Part shown: positions 15,159-23,925 of the stretch, in pieces
Layout: the number at the start of each line of letters is the position of its first letter
How positions within the stretch are numbered: the first letter of the stretch is position 1
NCBI RefSeq assembly: GCF_017115045.1
Contig: NZ_JABXKK010000087.1
Span: 1-32,109, forward strand
DNA length: 32,109 nucleotides
Direction: 5' to 3'
Origin: Nostoc sp. NMS8
GTDB taxonomy: Bacteria > Cyanobacteriota > Cyanobacteriia > Cyanobacteriales > Nostocaceae
Notes under the pieces: generated by a model
What the model was told of the DNA's origin: nothing
Seen by the model: the letters and a program-made list of their open reading frames with translations, nothing else
The model's database searches: none
Position numbers and translations under genes: made by a program

Positions 15159-17132
15159 ATGAGAATGAAATTGAGTGTTAAGCGCACTGTTGATCGGTGG
15201 TTCAACAAAATAGCAAAGAATCCAGCCCTGAGTTTAACTGTGTCGATTTTGTGGTTGATGGTGGTTGGCTGGATAGCTTTTGGGTGGAATTTGGGCAACA
15301 TTGGCTTGATTGATGAGACAGAGCCACTCTTTGCCGAAGCTTCCCGCCAGATGTTCGTTACAGGTGATTGGATTACCCCATTTTTCAATGGTGACACTCG
15401 TTTCGATAAACCTGCTTTAATTTACTGGTGTCAAGCGATCGCGTATCACCTAATTGGGGTGAATGAGTGGGCAGTACGTCTTCCTTCTGCGATCGCAGCC
15501 TTCGGCTTAGTCTGTTTAGCTTTTTACACCATACAGTGGTATTTGACTAAACAAGACGAATTAGAGCAAGTTTCACGTCCCACTCGCCGCTATTTAATAT
15601 CTTTTATCGCAGCAGCGCTCATGGCACTGAATCCCGAAACTATTATTTGGGCGAGAACGGGTGTCTCTGATATGCTGCTCACTGGTTGCATGGCATCAGC
15701 CTTGTTATGTTTCTTTCTAGGGTATGCAGGGGAGGAAGGGAGCAGGAGGCAGGGAGCAGGAGAGCAGGGGGATGAGGGAGATGAGGCGACAAGGAGAATA
15801 GCCATACCCAATGCCCAATCCCCAATGCCCCATGCCCTATTCCCCAATAAGTGGTACTTAGCTTTTTATGTGCTGATTGCTGGCGCAATTTTGACTAAAG
15901 GGCCAGTGGGAATTGTCTTGCCAGGGTTAATTGTTGCCGCCTTTTTGCTTTACGTGGGTAAAGTGCGGGAGGTGCTGCGGGAAATACGCCTCTTTGTAGG
16001 TATATTGATAATTCTCGGTTTATCAGTGCCCTGGTATGCTTTAGTAATTTGGCGCAATGGCTGGAATTATATTAACTCCTTTTTTGGTTATCACAACCTG
16101 GAACGCTTTACAGAAGTAGTTAATGGTCACTCAGCACCTTGGTATTTTTACTTTGCAATAGTGTTACTTGGCTTTGCACCATACTCCGTGTATTTACCAG
16201 CCTCTATAATCAGACTAAAGTTTTGGCAGCGATCGCATTGGCGATCTCTTGAACGTTTTCAGCAATTTGGTTTATTTGCCTGGTTCTGGTTTGCTTGCAT
16301 TTTTGTCTTTTTCTGCATTGCTGTCACCAAACTCCCTAGCTACGTATTGCCTTTAATGCCAGCAGCAGCAATTCTGGTAGCCTTGTTGTGGAGTGATCTT
16401 TTCCCCAACACTGAACATGACGAGGAGGCGCAAATACATGGGGAAAAGGAAAAAGTATTTGATAATTCCTCTTCATCCCCACGTGTCCCCATCCCCGCAT
16501 CACTCATTTGGAGTGGTTGGGTCAATGTAGTGTTTTTATCATTCTTGTCAACAGCACTGTTTAACCTAACCCATATATTAGGTACTGATCCAGCTATCAG
16601 CAACTTCCACGAACTAATTCAACAATCCGGTATACCAGTAATCGCGGGTGTAATTTGGCTGGTATGTGCTGTTTTGGTTGCTGGTTTTTTACTGATTCGT
16701 CGGTGGAACTACGTTATCAGTATTAATTTAATCGGGTTTGTGGCGTTTTTAATTTTTGTATTAACGCCTGCTTTGTTCTTTATCGATCGAGAACGTCAAT
16801 TACCCTTAAGAGAATTGTCTGCGGTAATACTAGAAGCAAAACAACCAAATGAAGAATTGATCATGCTTGGCTTCAAAAAGCCTAGTGTGGTATTTTACAG
16901 CCACATTCATGTAAATTATTTAGGATTTCCCCAAGAGGCTTTACAGCATATTAAAAATAAGGCTGCCAAAGGATTAAAACCTGCCTCAGTGCTGCTGTTG
17001 GCTGAACAGAAAAAGTTTTTACAAATGGACTTACAGCCAGATGATTACAAGAGTTTATCGACCAAGGGTGCTTATAACTTGGTTCGAGTTCCTTTTAAGA
17101 AAAAGAAAAATGAAAAAATAGATATATCGTGA
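15159..17132 (+). CDS. glycosyltransferase family 39-like membrane protein with repeat-derived loop
   Basis: A 657-residue integral membrane protein of the ArnT/PMT (GT39/GT83-like) superfamily, which moves a sugar from a polyprenyl-phosphate donor to an acceptor outside the cytoplasm; donor and acceptor are unknown. The catalytic acid pair is seen in GLIDETEPLFAEA (Asp52-Glu53), followed by DWITPFFNGDTRFDKPALIYW, both family hallmarks. About 11-12 membrane helices are visible, then a soluble C-terminal domain. Odd: residues 191-230 (nt 15729-15848) are encoded by G-rich and CAATGCCC-type repeat DNA kept in frame, and a second low-complexity loop spans about 418-448. No ribosome binding site precedes the ATG at 15159; repeats abut it. 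The ATG at 15165 (Met3) is an alternative start. Confidence 0.88.
   Translation: MRMKLSVKRTVDRWFNKIAKNPALSLTVSILWLMVVGWIAFGWNLGNIGLIDETEPLFAEASRQMFVTGDWITPFFNGDTRFDKPALIYWCQAIAYHLIGVNEWAVRLPSAIAAFGLVCLAFYTIQWYLTKQDELEQVSRPTRRYLISFIAAALMALNPETIIWARTGVSDMLLTGCMASALLCFFLGYAGEEGSRRQGAGEQGDEGDEATRRIAIPNAQSPMPHALFPNKWYLAFYVLIAGAILTKGPVGIVLPGLIVAAFLLYVGKVREVLREIRLFVGILIILGLSVPWYALVIWRNGWNYINSFFGYHNLERFTEVVNGHSAPWYFYFAIVLLGFAPYSVYLPASIIRLKFWQRSHWRSLERFQQFGLFAWFWFACIFVFFCIAVTKLPSYVLPLMPAAAILVALLWSDLFPNTEHDEEAQIHGEKEKVFDNSSSSPRVPIPASLIWSGWVNVVFLSFLSTALFNLTHILGTDPAISNFHELIQQSGIPVIAGVIWLVCAVLVAGFLLIRRWNYVISINLIGFVAFLIFVLTPALFFIDRERQLPLRELSAVILEAKQPNEELIMLGFKKPSVVFYSHIHVNYLGFPQEALQHIKNKAAKGLKPASVLLLAEQKKFLQMDLQPDDYKSLSTKGAYNLVRVPFKKKKNEKIDIS
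15729..15848. repeat. in-frame repeat insertion within the glycosyltransferase gene
   Basis: 120 bases of GGGAGCAGGAGGCAGGG-type purine repeat followed by CCCAATGCCC / CCCCAATGCC heptamers of the kind found between genes in this window. Its length is a multiple of three and no stop codon appears, so the membrane protein keeps its frame and gains a hydrophilic loop of about 40 residues between two membrane helices. Confidence 0.8.
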
Positions 17133-17135
17133 ATT

Positions 17136-17207
17136 GTCATTAGTCATTAGTCATTAGTCCTTGGGAAATAACTAATAACTAATGACCAATGACCAATGAC
17201 CAATGCC
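17136..17207. repeat. STRR repeats between convergent genes
   Basis: CATTAGT heptamers (17138-17160), then an AACTAATAACTAATGACCAATGAC run ending in CCAATGCCC fill the whole 77-base gap between the glycosyltransferase and the histidine kinase, which converge here. The two halves are roughly complementary to each other (CATTAGT against ACTAATG), so the block could form a hairpin and serve as a bidirectional terminator. Confidence 0.75.
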
Positions 17208-17209
17208 CA

Positions 17210-20200
17210 TTAACATTTGCCATTGTAACCGTTGACAGCTAAAGCTTGATTGATCTGATTTAAGAGGTCTTCCATTGATATCGATCGCGGTAAGATTTGA
17301 GTTGCGATCGCACCAACAACAGTTTCTATCGATTCCAAACCATTCTTCTTCTGCTCGTGATAAGCTATCCCAGACTGGAAGCTAGTTTCTGGACGATTTA
17401 ATCGCTGATTTAGTACCAAAATTGGTGGTAACTTTAAAGGCGAATTTCCTAATGTTTTCAGTGCTTTGAGTACATCTTTGTGGATAGAGGTTTCTCCTAA
17501 ACAAATTAGCAGTAAGTCAACGCTTTCGTGACGAATTTGTTGTAACACTTCTGCCCAACATGGACTCATCGCCGCTTTGAAGCCTGCTGTTTGTAGATAC
17601 TGAATTAAAGCTTGGAACCACTCAGAACCCCGTTCAGCAGTTTCACTACTAATTGAGCAATTTTTTTCAGTCCGATAACCCTTAGCTGGCTTGCGTCTTA
17701 CCTGGGGAAAATCACGCAGCATTGTCAAATCCACTACCAAGATGTTAGGAGGGCAGCAAATACCAGAAGCAATTTGCAGTACAGATAGTAAGGCATCTGT
17801 TTTCTCGGTGCGACTGCTGTTGTCTTTAGCAAATGGTGTTAAGTAAGGAAATACAGATAGCCCTGGTATTTTAGAAGCTATTAAGGTGGTTGCGACATCG
17901 CAAGTAACCAGTGGTATAGCTGCTAAACGTGGATGCCCAATTAGTTGTTGCAGATAAATTTGGGCGGTCGTACTTTCGACATCAAGCAAAATGACATCAA
18001 ACTGCCATACCCGCGCCAAAAGTTCAGCCTGATCTAGGTCATCTACTTCAATTACCCGATGTTCTCGAAGTGAAGGATGGGGATTGACTGATTCCAACTG
18101 GGGATTTACCAACCGGAGAATTCGCAGTGGGGTTTTAGTTGGGGTAATTGTATCGTTGTTAAACCCTTGCTGCCCAACTGCTTGTACAGTACATAATTTT
18201 TCGAGAACTGGTGCTAATACCTGATGCTCAACTGGCAAACTTAAGAAACCATCGGCTCGATTAGCAAATGCTTGCTCCTTTTCGGCTCCCGTCGCTGTCA
18301 CAATTACAGATATATGACGGGTTGCGGTGTCAGATTTGAGTAAAGTTAGCACATCCCAACCTGATAGCAGGGGTAGCAATGGATTCAAAAATATCGCTAT
18401 TGGTTGCAAGCGCCGAGCTTTTTCGACTGCTTCTGTCCCCGATCGCGCAATCACTACCCGATACCCTAAACCTTTGAGTTGTTCGGTCAAGTCTTCAATA
18501 TATCTGGCTACTGCCTCGACTACCAAAACCAGCCGTTGTGAACTAGCGTGATGATGCTGTGTGGGCGTACTAACATACTGACGAGCTGCTGCGAGGTTTT
18601 GCCGTGTCTGTTGGTGTCGTGTTTCCTCATCTTCTCTGATTCCCATCTCTGGTTCAGAAAAGCCTGTATTTGGGGGACTAGGCGGCAACAGTAGTGTAAA
18701 CTGGCTACCTTTTCCTTCACGCGATAAGAAGCTGACATCTCCTCCGTGGAGACGAGCCAAGGCGCGAGTTAATACCAGCCCCAAACCAGTGCCTTCAAAT
18801 TGGCGAGTGAGGGGATTTTCTAATTGTTGGAATTTTTGAAAGATTAAGTGTTGCTGGTGTTCAGGAATACCAATGCCTGTATCCCAAATTGTAAAGGCAA
18901 TCCACCCTTCCCAACGACTCACCCGCAGTCCAATTTCGCCGGATATTTCAGTGAATTTAAAGGCGTTGGAAAGTAGGTGTACTAACATCTGGCGTAAGCG
19001 CAACTCATCTGCCACCATCTGATCTAAGCCTAGTTCAATGGAAAGGCAGAATTGAGGAGCAGATGATCGCGCATTTTGAGGTGGCGTAGTGGTTGTAGCT
19101 TTGGTGGTTTGAGTGTGGATAGCTTTAGCCTCCGATAGGGCGCGATCGCACACAGCCCGAATTTTTACCGGAGTCAGCGTCAAATCCATTTGTCCCGTCT
19201 CCATCCGGGTCAAATCTAAAATGTCATTAACCACACTCATCAGGTGGCGTCCACTTTGATGAATCAGTCCTGCATAACGGGCTTGACGCTCGTTAAGTTC
19301 TCCCAACTGCTGATCCACCAGCAAGCGCGATAGTCCTAAAACAGCAGTTAGCGGAGTTTTGAGTTCATGACTAATACAAGCTAAAAACTCGTCTTTCAGC
19401 CGATTTAGTTGAATTAAATCGGCATTTTTTGCCGCCAATTCTTTGCAAAGCTGCTGCTGTTCAGTGACATCAGTAGCTAAAACTAACCACAAATCATTGC
19501 TGAGTGTAACCTCCTCTTCAGCACTCATGACTTTAAACTCAGGACTATCTAAGGGAATTTTGGCAAACTGCCAGATTCGCTCTTGACCATTTTGCACTTC
19601 GACAACGCAGGTACAAGTACCCACTTGACTATCTAAATAGCACCGACTGTATCCAACATCACCTGATGCTTCTGGCTGAATCAGTTTTTCTTCACCATGC
19701 TCATTCTCCCTGCCATTGGGATGAACCTTGATTGCTTGTTGAGTAACATATTCTGGTGTTTCCAAGAGGTTAGGGATAAGTATTGCCTCTACCTGTTGCC
19801 TAACTCCTTCTGGGTCTTTCAAGGTTCCTAATTGCTGCCACCAGGCGGGATTTCGCGCTACCACTTTGCCATTACCCGTTTGCAACATCAAAGGCCAAGG
19901 CAGTCTTTCTAGTAAGTGAACCAGTGGTTGGTGTCCTAAGGACTTGGATTCATTTGTCCTAGCATCATGCTCATGGTGATGCTCACCTGAGCTTTGTAAG
20001 CCAGCCATGCGTTCTTTGGCTAGCGATCGCAACAGGCGCGAACTATCCAGCAGCCCTAAATATCGACCATCAGAGTCAATCAGCGCCCAATCTAAATTCT
20101 GTTGTTTTTCGGCTGCATCGCCCAAGTGCAAGCTCAATTGCTCTACACGCTCAGAAGCTAATATTGTCTGTATTGGCTCAATTAGACCTTGACCCCAGGT

Positions 20201-20431
20201 AGAGAGCGATTGGTGTAAATTTAGATTTTTATCGTCACTATGTATTAATAATGTTGGGATTAAACGGGCAGCATACAGCAATCCGATGGGGCATTGCTGT
20301 TGATTCACTACTACCAAGCGATCGCACTGCTCTTGCTCAAAAATCTCCAACACCACTGCCAGAGAACTTGTTTGAGGGCAGCTGGGTACGGTTGCCTGAA
20401 AGTCATAAAGCGGGTAATCTAGCATTAACAT
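17210..20431 (-). CDS. hybrid sensor histidine kinase with CBS-like, PAS-like and degenerate receiver domains
   Basis: A 1073-residue cytoplasmic hybrid kinase with no membrane helix. Numbering from Met at 20431: a CBS-like pair (about 10-140), a PAS-like region (170-325), a dimerisation/phosphoacceptor domain with His355 in SHELKTPL, and an ATPase domain with the N-box Asn489, DTGIGIP (517-523) and GTGLGL (547-552). Three receiver-like domains follow. In the first, the phosphoacceptor Asp is Asn683 (IFLNPLLP) and the Lys of the KP pair is Leu. The second keeps an Asp (ILLDVES, about 817). The third has Cys in its place (LLLICLGE). So at most one receiver can be phosphorylated. The frame is open up to 20686; a second Met at 20425 overlaps the stop of a 28-codon ORF (TAATG). 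Signal and target are unknown. Confidence 0.9.
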   Translation of the reverse strand: MLMLDYPLYDFQATVPSCPQTSSLAVVLEIFEQEQCDRLVVVNQQQCPIGLLYAARLIPTLLIHSDDKNLNLHQSLSTWGQGLIEPIQTILASERVEQLSLHLGDAAEKQQNLDWALIDSDGRYLGLLDSSRLLRSLAKERMAGLQSSGEHHHEHDARTNESKSLGHQPLVHLLERLPWPLMLQTGNGKVVARNPAWWQQLGTLKDPEGVRQQVEAILIPNLLETPEYVTQQAIKVHPNGRENEHGEEKLIQPEASGDVGYSRCYLDSQVGTCTCVVEVQNGQERIWQFAKIPLDSPEFKVMSAEEEVTLSNDLWLVLATDVTEQQQLCKELAAKNADLIQLNRLKDEFLACISHELKTPLTAVLGLSRLLVDQQLGELNERQARYAGLIHQSGRHLMSVVNDILDLTRMETGQMDLTLTPVKIRAVCDRALSEAKAIHTQTTKATTTTPPQNARSSAPQFCLSIELGLDQMVADELRLRQMLVHLLSNAFKFTEISGEIGLRVSRWEGWIAFTIWDTGIGIPEHQQHLIFQKFQQLENPLTRQFEGTGLGLVLTRALARLHGGDVSFLSREGKGSQFTLLLPPSPPNTGFSEPEMGIREDEETRHQQTRQNLAAARQYVSTPTQHHHASSQRLVLVVEAVARYIEDLTEQLKGLGYRVVIARSGTEAVEKARRLQPIAIFLNPLLPLLSGWDVLTLLKSDTATRHISVIVTATGAEKEQAFANRADGFLSLPVEHQVLAPVLEKLCTVQAVGQQGFNNDTITPTKTPLRILRLVNPQLESVNPHPSLREHRVIEVDDLDQAELLARVWQFDVILLDVESTTAQIYLQQLIGHPRLAAIPLVTCDVATTLIASKIPGLSVFPYLTPFAKDNSSRTEKTDALLSVLQIASGICCPPNILVVDLTMLRDFPQVRRKPAKGYRTEKNCSISSETAERGSEWFQALIQYLQTAGFKAAMSPCWAEVLQQIRHESVDLLLICLGETSIHKDVLKALKTLGNSPLKLPPILVLNQRLNRPETSFQSGIAYHEQKKNGLESIETVVGAIATQILPRSISMEDLLNQINQALAVNGYNGKC

Positions 20432-20511
20432 AGGGCTTTGGGGGTCATTCTTCCTGTGGAACCCTCCGGCATTTCCATCTGCCAGCTGATGGTCTTTTCG
20501 CCTGAAGTCAT
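20425..20511 (-). CDS. possible 28-residue leader ORF upstream of the histidine kinase
   Basis: ATG at 20511 opens a 28-codon frame (beginning MTSGEK, ending TPKALC) whose TAA stop shares its last A with an in-frame ATG of the kinase (TAATG at 20427-20423). AGAGG lies two bases upstream of its ATG. Such a layout usually means translational coupling. The competing reading is that the kinase frame itself is translated from further upstream (open to 20686), in which case this small frame is chance. Composition does not decide it. Confidence 0.3.
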   Translation of the reverse strand: MTSGEKTISWQMEMPEGSTGRMTPKALC

Positions 20512-20686
20512 ATCCTCTAAGAAGACTCATATAAGCAACTCTGGTTATTTCAACGCCATTAAAAAAATAATGGGATTTTCCTTCACTGACACTTGCTTGC
20601 GGACGAGTGCATTTTTTCAAGAGGCCACATTTCTCATTTTTGGCAACTAGCCTCCCCAGTGTCTTACTGGTATTTAAACTCCTCAT

Positions 20687-21202
20687 CGATAGCGACAGCT
20701 AAAACAATTATGGCCCCAAAGATTCGCTTTAGAACCTTGAGGAATTATAATGATTTAGAACGCGACAATCCTTTAGGTTCGTTTAAGTATCTTATCAAGG
20801 AGCAAAATCCAAAAATCTATCTCTTTATATACATAAATATGCAAATAATAAATTAGCTACTGTGTCTTTCTATGCTGACAGATAGCTCATCATCAAAGTA
20901 CAGCCCACCACAAGAATAGTATGGAAGTTAATCATTCGTAAGGTGAGTGGTAGCAATTTCTCCATAGGGGTACGTAGTAAAACCTAACATCAACCTTCGA
21001 TATTTCCGAATCTCTTTTACGGTGACGTGTACTAAGTCTTAGTACTCAATTGCGGCACTAATACCACACGGCGTAAATAAACCACCAATTTAAAATAGCC
21101 AGAAAGCTTACAAAATAAGTATTCTTTCTTTTTACTTTTGCCTTTTTGTACTAGGTTGTTGATTAACTAACACTATCTGCTAACACAGAGCGTTATTTCG
21201 GT
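20687..21202. other. intergenic region upstream of the kai cluster
   Basis: No gene recognised over about 500 bases. It lies between the divergent kinase gene and the kai cluster and should contain the kai promoter. The only sharp symmetric element is the palindrome at 21029-21045. Short open frames here have AT-rich, low-complexity translations and are not supported. Confidence 0.5.
21029..21045. promoter_or_regulatory. perfect 17-base palindrome upstream of kaiA
   Basis: GTACTAAG-T-CTTAGTAC: two perfect 8-base arms around one base, the usual form of an operator for a dimeric regulator. It sits about 280 bases before the kaiA ATG. It does not fit NtcA (GTA-N8-TAC; here the spacing is 11). 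The regulator is unknown, and the distance leaves open which gene it controls. Confidence 0.4.
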
Positions 21203-21295
21203 ATGGAATCACCAGTTTACTGTACAGCCAGTATTACCCTAGAAGCGTTAGCCAAATTTATCAGCCCACCTTTATTTGTTCGGGCGATCAAATAA
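21203..21295 (+). pseudogene. possible remnant of the KaiA pseudo-receiver start (30 codons)
   Basis: ATG at 21203 opens a 30-residue frame (MESPVYCTASITLEALAKFI...) ending in TAA 16 bases before the kaiA start. Its first 18 residues resemble the opening strand and helix of the KaiA pseudo-receiver domain as I remember it from unicellular cyanobacteria (pattern SP-x(3)-C-x(6)-EAL). The frame then ends where the domain should continue. The likeness is short and made by eye; a small upstream regulatory ORF is the alternative. Confidence 0.35.
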
Positions 21296-21311
21296 ATATA
21301 TTTAAGAGTAG

Positions 21312-21893
21312 ATGTTATTACCGATATTGATTCTGCAACCCGATGTTAACAAATGTTTAGATAATTTAGCTGACTTAGCCAACCAAAAAAAAATGATCGC
21401 ATGGGTGTGGAACTTGCTCGACGCTATTATTGCCCAGTTTTCCTACCTACCCGTTGGTGCAACTGCCACTGTAAACATCAACTATTTCCCAAATTGGCTG
21501 CAACAAGACCCAAGTAAGGCATACACTGGCAAGTACGTCTATGTGTTTGCCAGTCAGATGCAAAAAAGCCAACAACATTTCCAGGAGATGACTCTAGCAG
21601 AAAGGCAAGGATTATTAAGACAGCTTAAATCGGATTATAGCCTGATTCTTATAGATTATTTTAGCACAGATAAAACACTTAAAGATAAAATTGATAAATT
21701 TATCAATACTATATTTTATGCTAATATTCCTGTGCCACAAATAATTGAAATTCACATGGAGGTAATTGAAGACTTTTCTAACCAACTAAAGTTAGAAGGC
21801 AGGAGCAATGAAACGCTACTTGATTATCGTCTAACCTTGATAGATATCCTAGCTCATCTGTGTGAAGTCTATCGCAGTTCGATTTCTAAATAA
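21312..21893 (+). CDS. kaiA: circadian clock protein KaiA, N-terminally truncated
   Basis: KaiA stimulates KaiC autophosphorylation by binding its C-terminal tail. Residues about 90-193 are the conserved KaiA dimerisation/KaiC-binding four-helix domain: LTLAERQ-like TLAERQGLLRQLKSDY, IPVPQIIEIHMEVIEDFSNQL, and GRSNETLLDYRLTLIDILAHLCEVYRSS. Canonical KaiA has about 284-300 residues with an N-terminal pseudo-receiver; this one has 193. Residues 1-82 look like the last part of that domain plus linker (LLDAIIAQFSYLPV resembles the end of the pseudo-receiver). Anabaena KaiA is known to lack the domain altogether. ATG at 21312 follows TTAAGAGTAG. kaiB starts 80 bases after the stop, in the usual kaiABC order. 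Confidence 0.93.
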   Translation: MLLPILILQPDVNKCLDNLADLANQKKMIAWVWNLLDAIIAQFSYLPVGATATVNINYFPNWLQQDPSKAYTGKYVYVFASQMQKSQQHFQEMTLAERQGLLRQLKSDYSLILIDYFSTDKTLKDKIDKFINTIFYANIPVPQIIEIHMEVIEDFSNQLKLEGRSNETLLDYRLTLIDILAHLCEVYRSSISK

Positions 21894-21973
21894 ATTAAAT
21901 TCATCAATGTTAAACTTGTCTTGATGTGCGAAAGATATTGTATTTTTATGCTCGTGACTAGCGATATAAATAT

Positions 21974-22288
21974 ATGAAGAAACTCAGAAAAACCTACGTT
22001 CTTAAGCTTTACGTAGCAGGGAACACCCCTAATTCAGTCAGAGCATTAAAAACACTCAAAGACATTTTAGAACAGGAATTTGAAGGTGTTTATGCTTTGA
22101 AAGTGATCGATGTACTAAAAAGCCCACAACTGGCGGAAGAAGATAAAATATTAGCAACTCCAACATTATCTAAAATTTTGCCTCCACCTGTTCGCAAAAT
22201 TATCGGGGATCTTTCCGATAGAGAAAGAGTATTGATTGGATTAGATTTGCTCTATGAAGAACTGAGTGAAGAAGATATTGAAGAGTAA
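21974..22288 (+). CDS. kaiB: circadian clock protein KaiB
   Basis: KaiB binds phosphorylated KaiC and, after switching to a thioredoxin-like fold, sequesters KaiA and thus resets the oscillator. The 104 residues match the family length. Typical stretches are YVLKLYVAGNTPNSVRALKTLK, YALKVIDVLKSPQLAEEDKILATPTL and KILPPPVRKIIGDLSDRERVLIGLDLLYEE, with an acidic tail. It lies between kaiA and kaiC with gaps of 80 and 74 bases. No strong ribosome binding site precedes the ATG at 21974. Looks intact. Confidence 0.97.
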   Translation: MKKLRKTYVLKLYVAGNTPNSVRALKTLKDILEQEFEGVYALKVIDVLKSPQLAEEDKILATPTLSKILPPPVRKIIGDLSDRERVLIGLDLLYEELSEEDIEE

Positions 22289-22362
22289 AAATTTAATCAT
22301 AAAAAATTAGTACAAACTTTATTCATAAAAAACAGGTTTTCATCCAAATTTATTATCAAGCA

Positions 22363-23925
22363 ATGAGTGAAAACGAGCAATTAGAACCAACGCAACCACC
22401 GAGAATTGGGGGTTTAGAAAAAATTCGGACGATGATCGAAGGATTTGACGATATTAGTCATGGTGGTTTACCAATTGGTAGAACTACCTTGATTAGCGGC
22501 ACTTCCGGCACAGGCAAAACTTTATTCTCTCTTCAGTTTCTCTATAACGGTATCACCTACTTTGATGAAGCCGGAGTATTTGTTACCTTTGAGGAATCGC
22601 CTAGTGATATTATTAAAAATGCCAATATTTTTGGCTGGAACTTGCCACGTCTAATTGAAGAAGGCAAGTTATTTATTCTTGATGCTTCTCCTGATCCAGA
22701 AGGTCAAGATATAGTTGGAAATTTTGACCTTTCTGCACTCATTGAACGCTTGCAATATGCGATTCGTAAATATAAAGCTAAACGAGTTTCTATCGACTCA
22801 ATAACAGCAGTATTTCAGCAGTATGAAGCAATGGGAGTGGTGCGACGCGAGATTTTTCGCCTAGTAGCCCGTCTCAAACTGCTGAGTGTTACCACTGTAA
22901 TTACTACTGAACGAGGTGAAGAATATGGCCCCGTTGCCTCTTTCGGAGTAGAAGAATTTGTTTCTGATAATGTAGTAATTGTTCGCAACGTTTTAGAAGG
23001 AGAACGCCGCCGTCGCACAATTGAAATTCTCAAGTTGCGCGGTACAACTCACATGAAAGGAGAATATCCCTTCACAATTACTAATGAAGGAGTTAACATC
23101 TTCCCACTGGGAGCAATGCGCTTAACTCAACGATCTTCTAATGTCAGGGTATCTTCTGGTGTTAAAACCTTAGATGAAATGTGTGGTGGTGGTTTCTTTA
23201 AAGATTCCATCATTTTAGCAACAGGGGCCACAGGTACAGGCAAAACCTTGTTAGTTAGTAAGTTTATTCAAGATGCCTGCCTCAATGGAGAACAGGCGAT
23301 ATTATTTGCTTATGAAGAATCACGGGCCCAACTATCTCGTAATGCTTCCTCTTGGGGAATTGATTTTGAAGAATTAGAAGATCAAGGTTTACTCAAAATC
23401 ATCTGTACCTATCCCGAATCAACTGGCTTAGAAGACCACTTACAAATTATTAAATCAGAAATTGCAATCTTCAAACCTGCTCGCATCGCTATCGATTCCC
23501 TTTCAGCACTAGCTAGAGGAGTGAGCAATAATGCATTTCGGCAGTTTGTAATTGGGGTGACGGGTTATGCTAAACAAGAAGAAATTACTGGTTTCTTTAC
23601 TAACACAACTGACCAATTTCTGGGAGCGCATTCCATTACTGACTCTCATATTTCCACGATTACCGATACAATTATAATGTTACAATACGTAGAAATTCGC
23701 GGCGAAATGTCGCGGGCAATTAACGTTTTTAAAATGAGAGGTTCTTGGCACGATAAGGGAATTCGTGAGTATAATATTACTGCTGACGGGCCCGATATCA
23801 AAGATTCTTTCCGAAACTACGAACGGATTATCAGCGGTGCTCCTACTCGCGTTAGTATCGATGAAAAGGCGGAACTTTCTCGCATTGTTAGACGTTTTGA
23901 AGACAAACAGAGTTCCGAACCCTAA
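22363..23925 (+). CDS. kaiC: circadian clock ATPase/kinase KaiC
   Basis: KaiC is the hexameric core of the clock, with slow ATPase (CI) and autokinase/phosphatase (CII) rings. The 520 residues carry two RecA-like domains. CI has Walker A GTSGTGKT (46-53) and catalytic Glu77-Glu78; CII has GATGTGKT (288-295) and Glu318-Glu319. The phosphorylation pair Ser431-Thr432 is present in DSHISTITD, at the same numbers as in Synechococcus elongatus. The C-terminal tail that binds KaiA (ISGAPTRVSIDEKAELSRIVR) is intact, so this KaiC should work with the short KaiA. The stop codon at 23923 lies in the first copy of a 29-base direct repeat. Confidence 0.98.
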   Translation: MSENEQLEPTQPPRIGGLEKIRTMIEGFDDISHGGLPIGRTTLISGTSGTGKTLFSLQFLYNGITYFDEAGVFVTFEESPSDIIKNANIFGWNLPRLIEEGKLFILDASPDPEGQDIVGNFDLSALIERLQYAIRKYKAKRVSIDSITAVFQQYEAMGVVRREIFRLVARLKLLSVTTVITTERGEEYGPVASFGVEEFVSDNVVIVRNVLEGERRRRTIEILKLRGTTHMKGEYPFTITNEGVNIFPLGAMRLTQRSSNVRVSSGVKTLDEMCGGGFFKDSIILATGATGTGKTLLVSKFIQDACLNGEQAILFAYEESRAQLSRNASSWGIDFEELEDQGLLKIICTYPESTGLEDHLQIIKSEIAIFKPARIAIDSLSALARGVSNNAFRQFVIGVTGYAKQEEITGFFTNTTDQFLGAHSITDSHISTITDTIIMLQYVEIRGEMSRAINVFKMRGSWHDKGIREYNITADGPDIKDSFRNYERIISGAPTRVSIDEKAELSRIVRRFEDKQSSEP

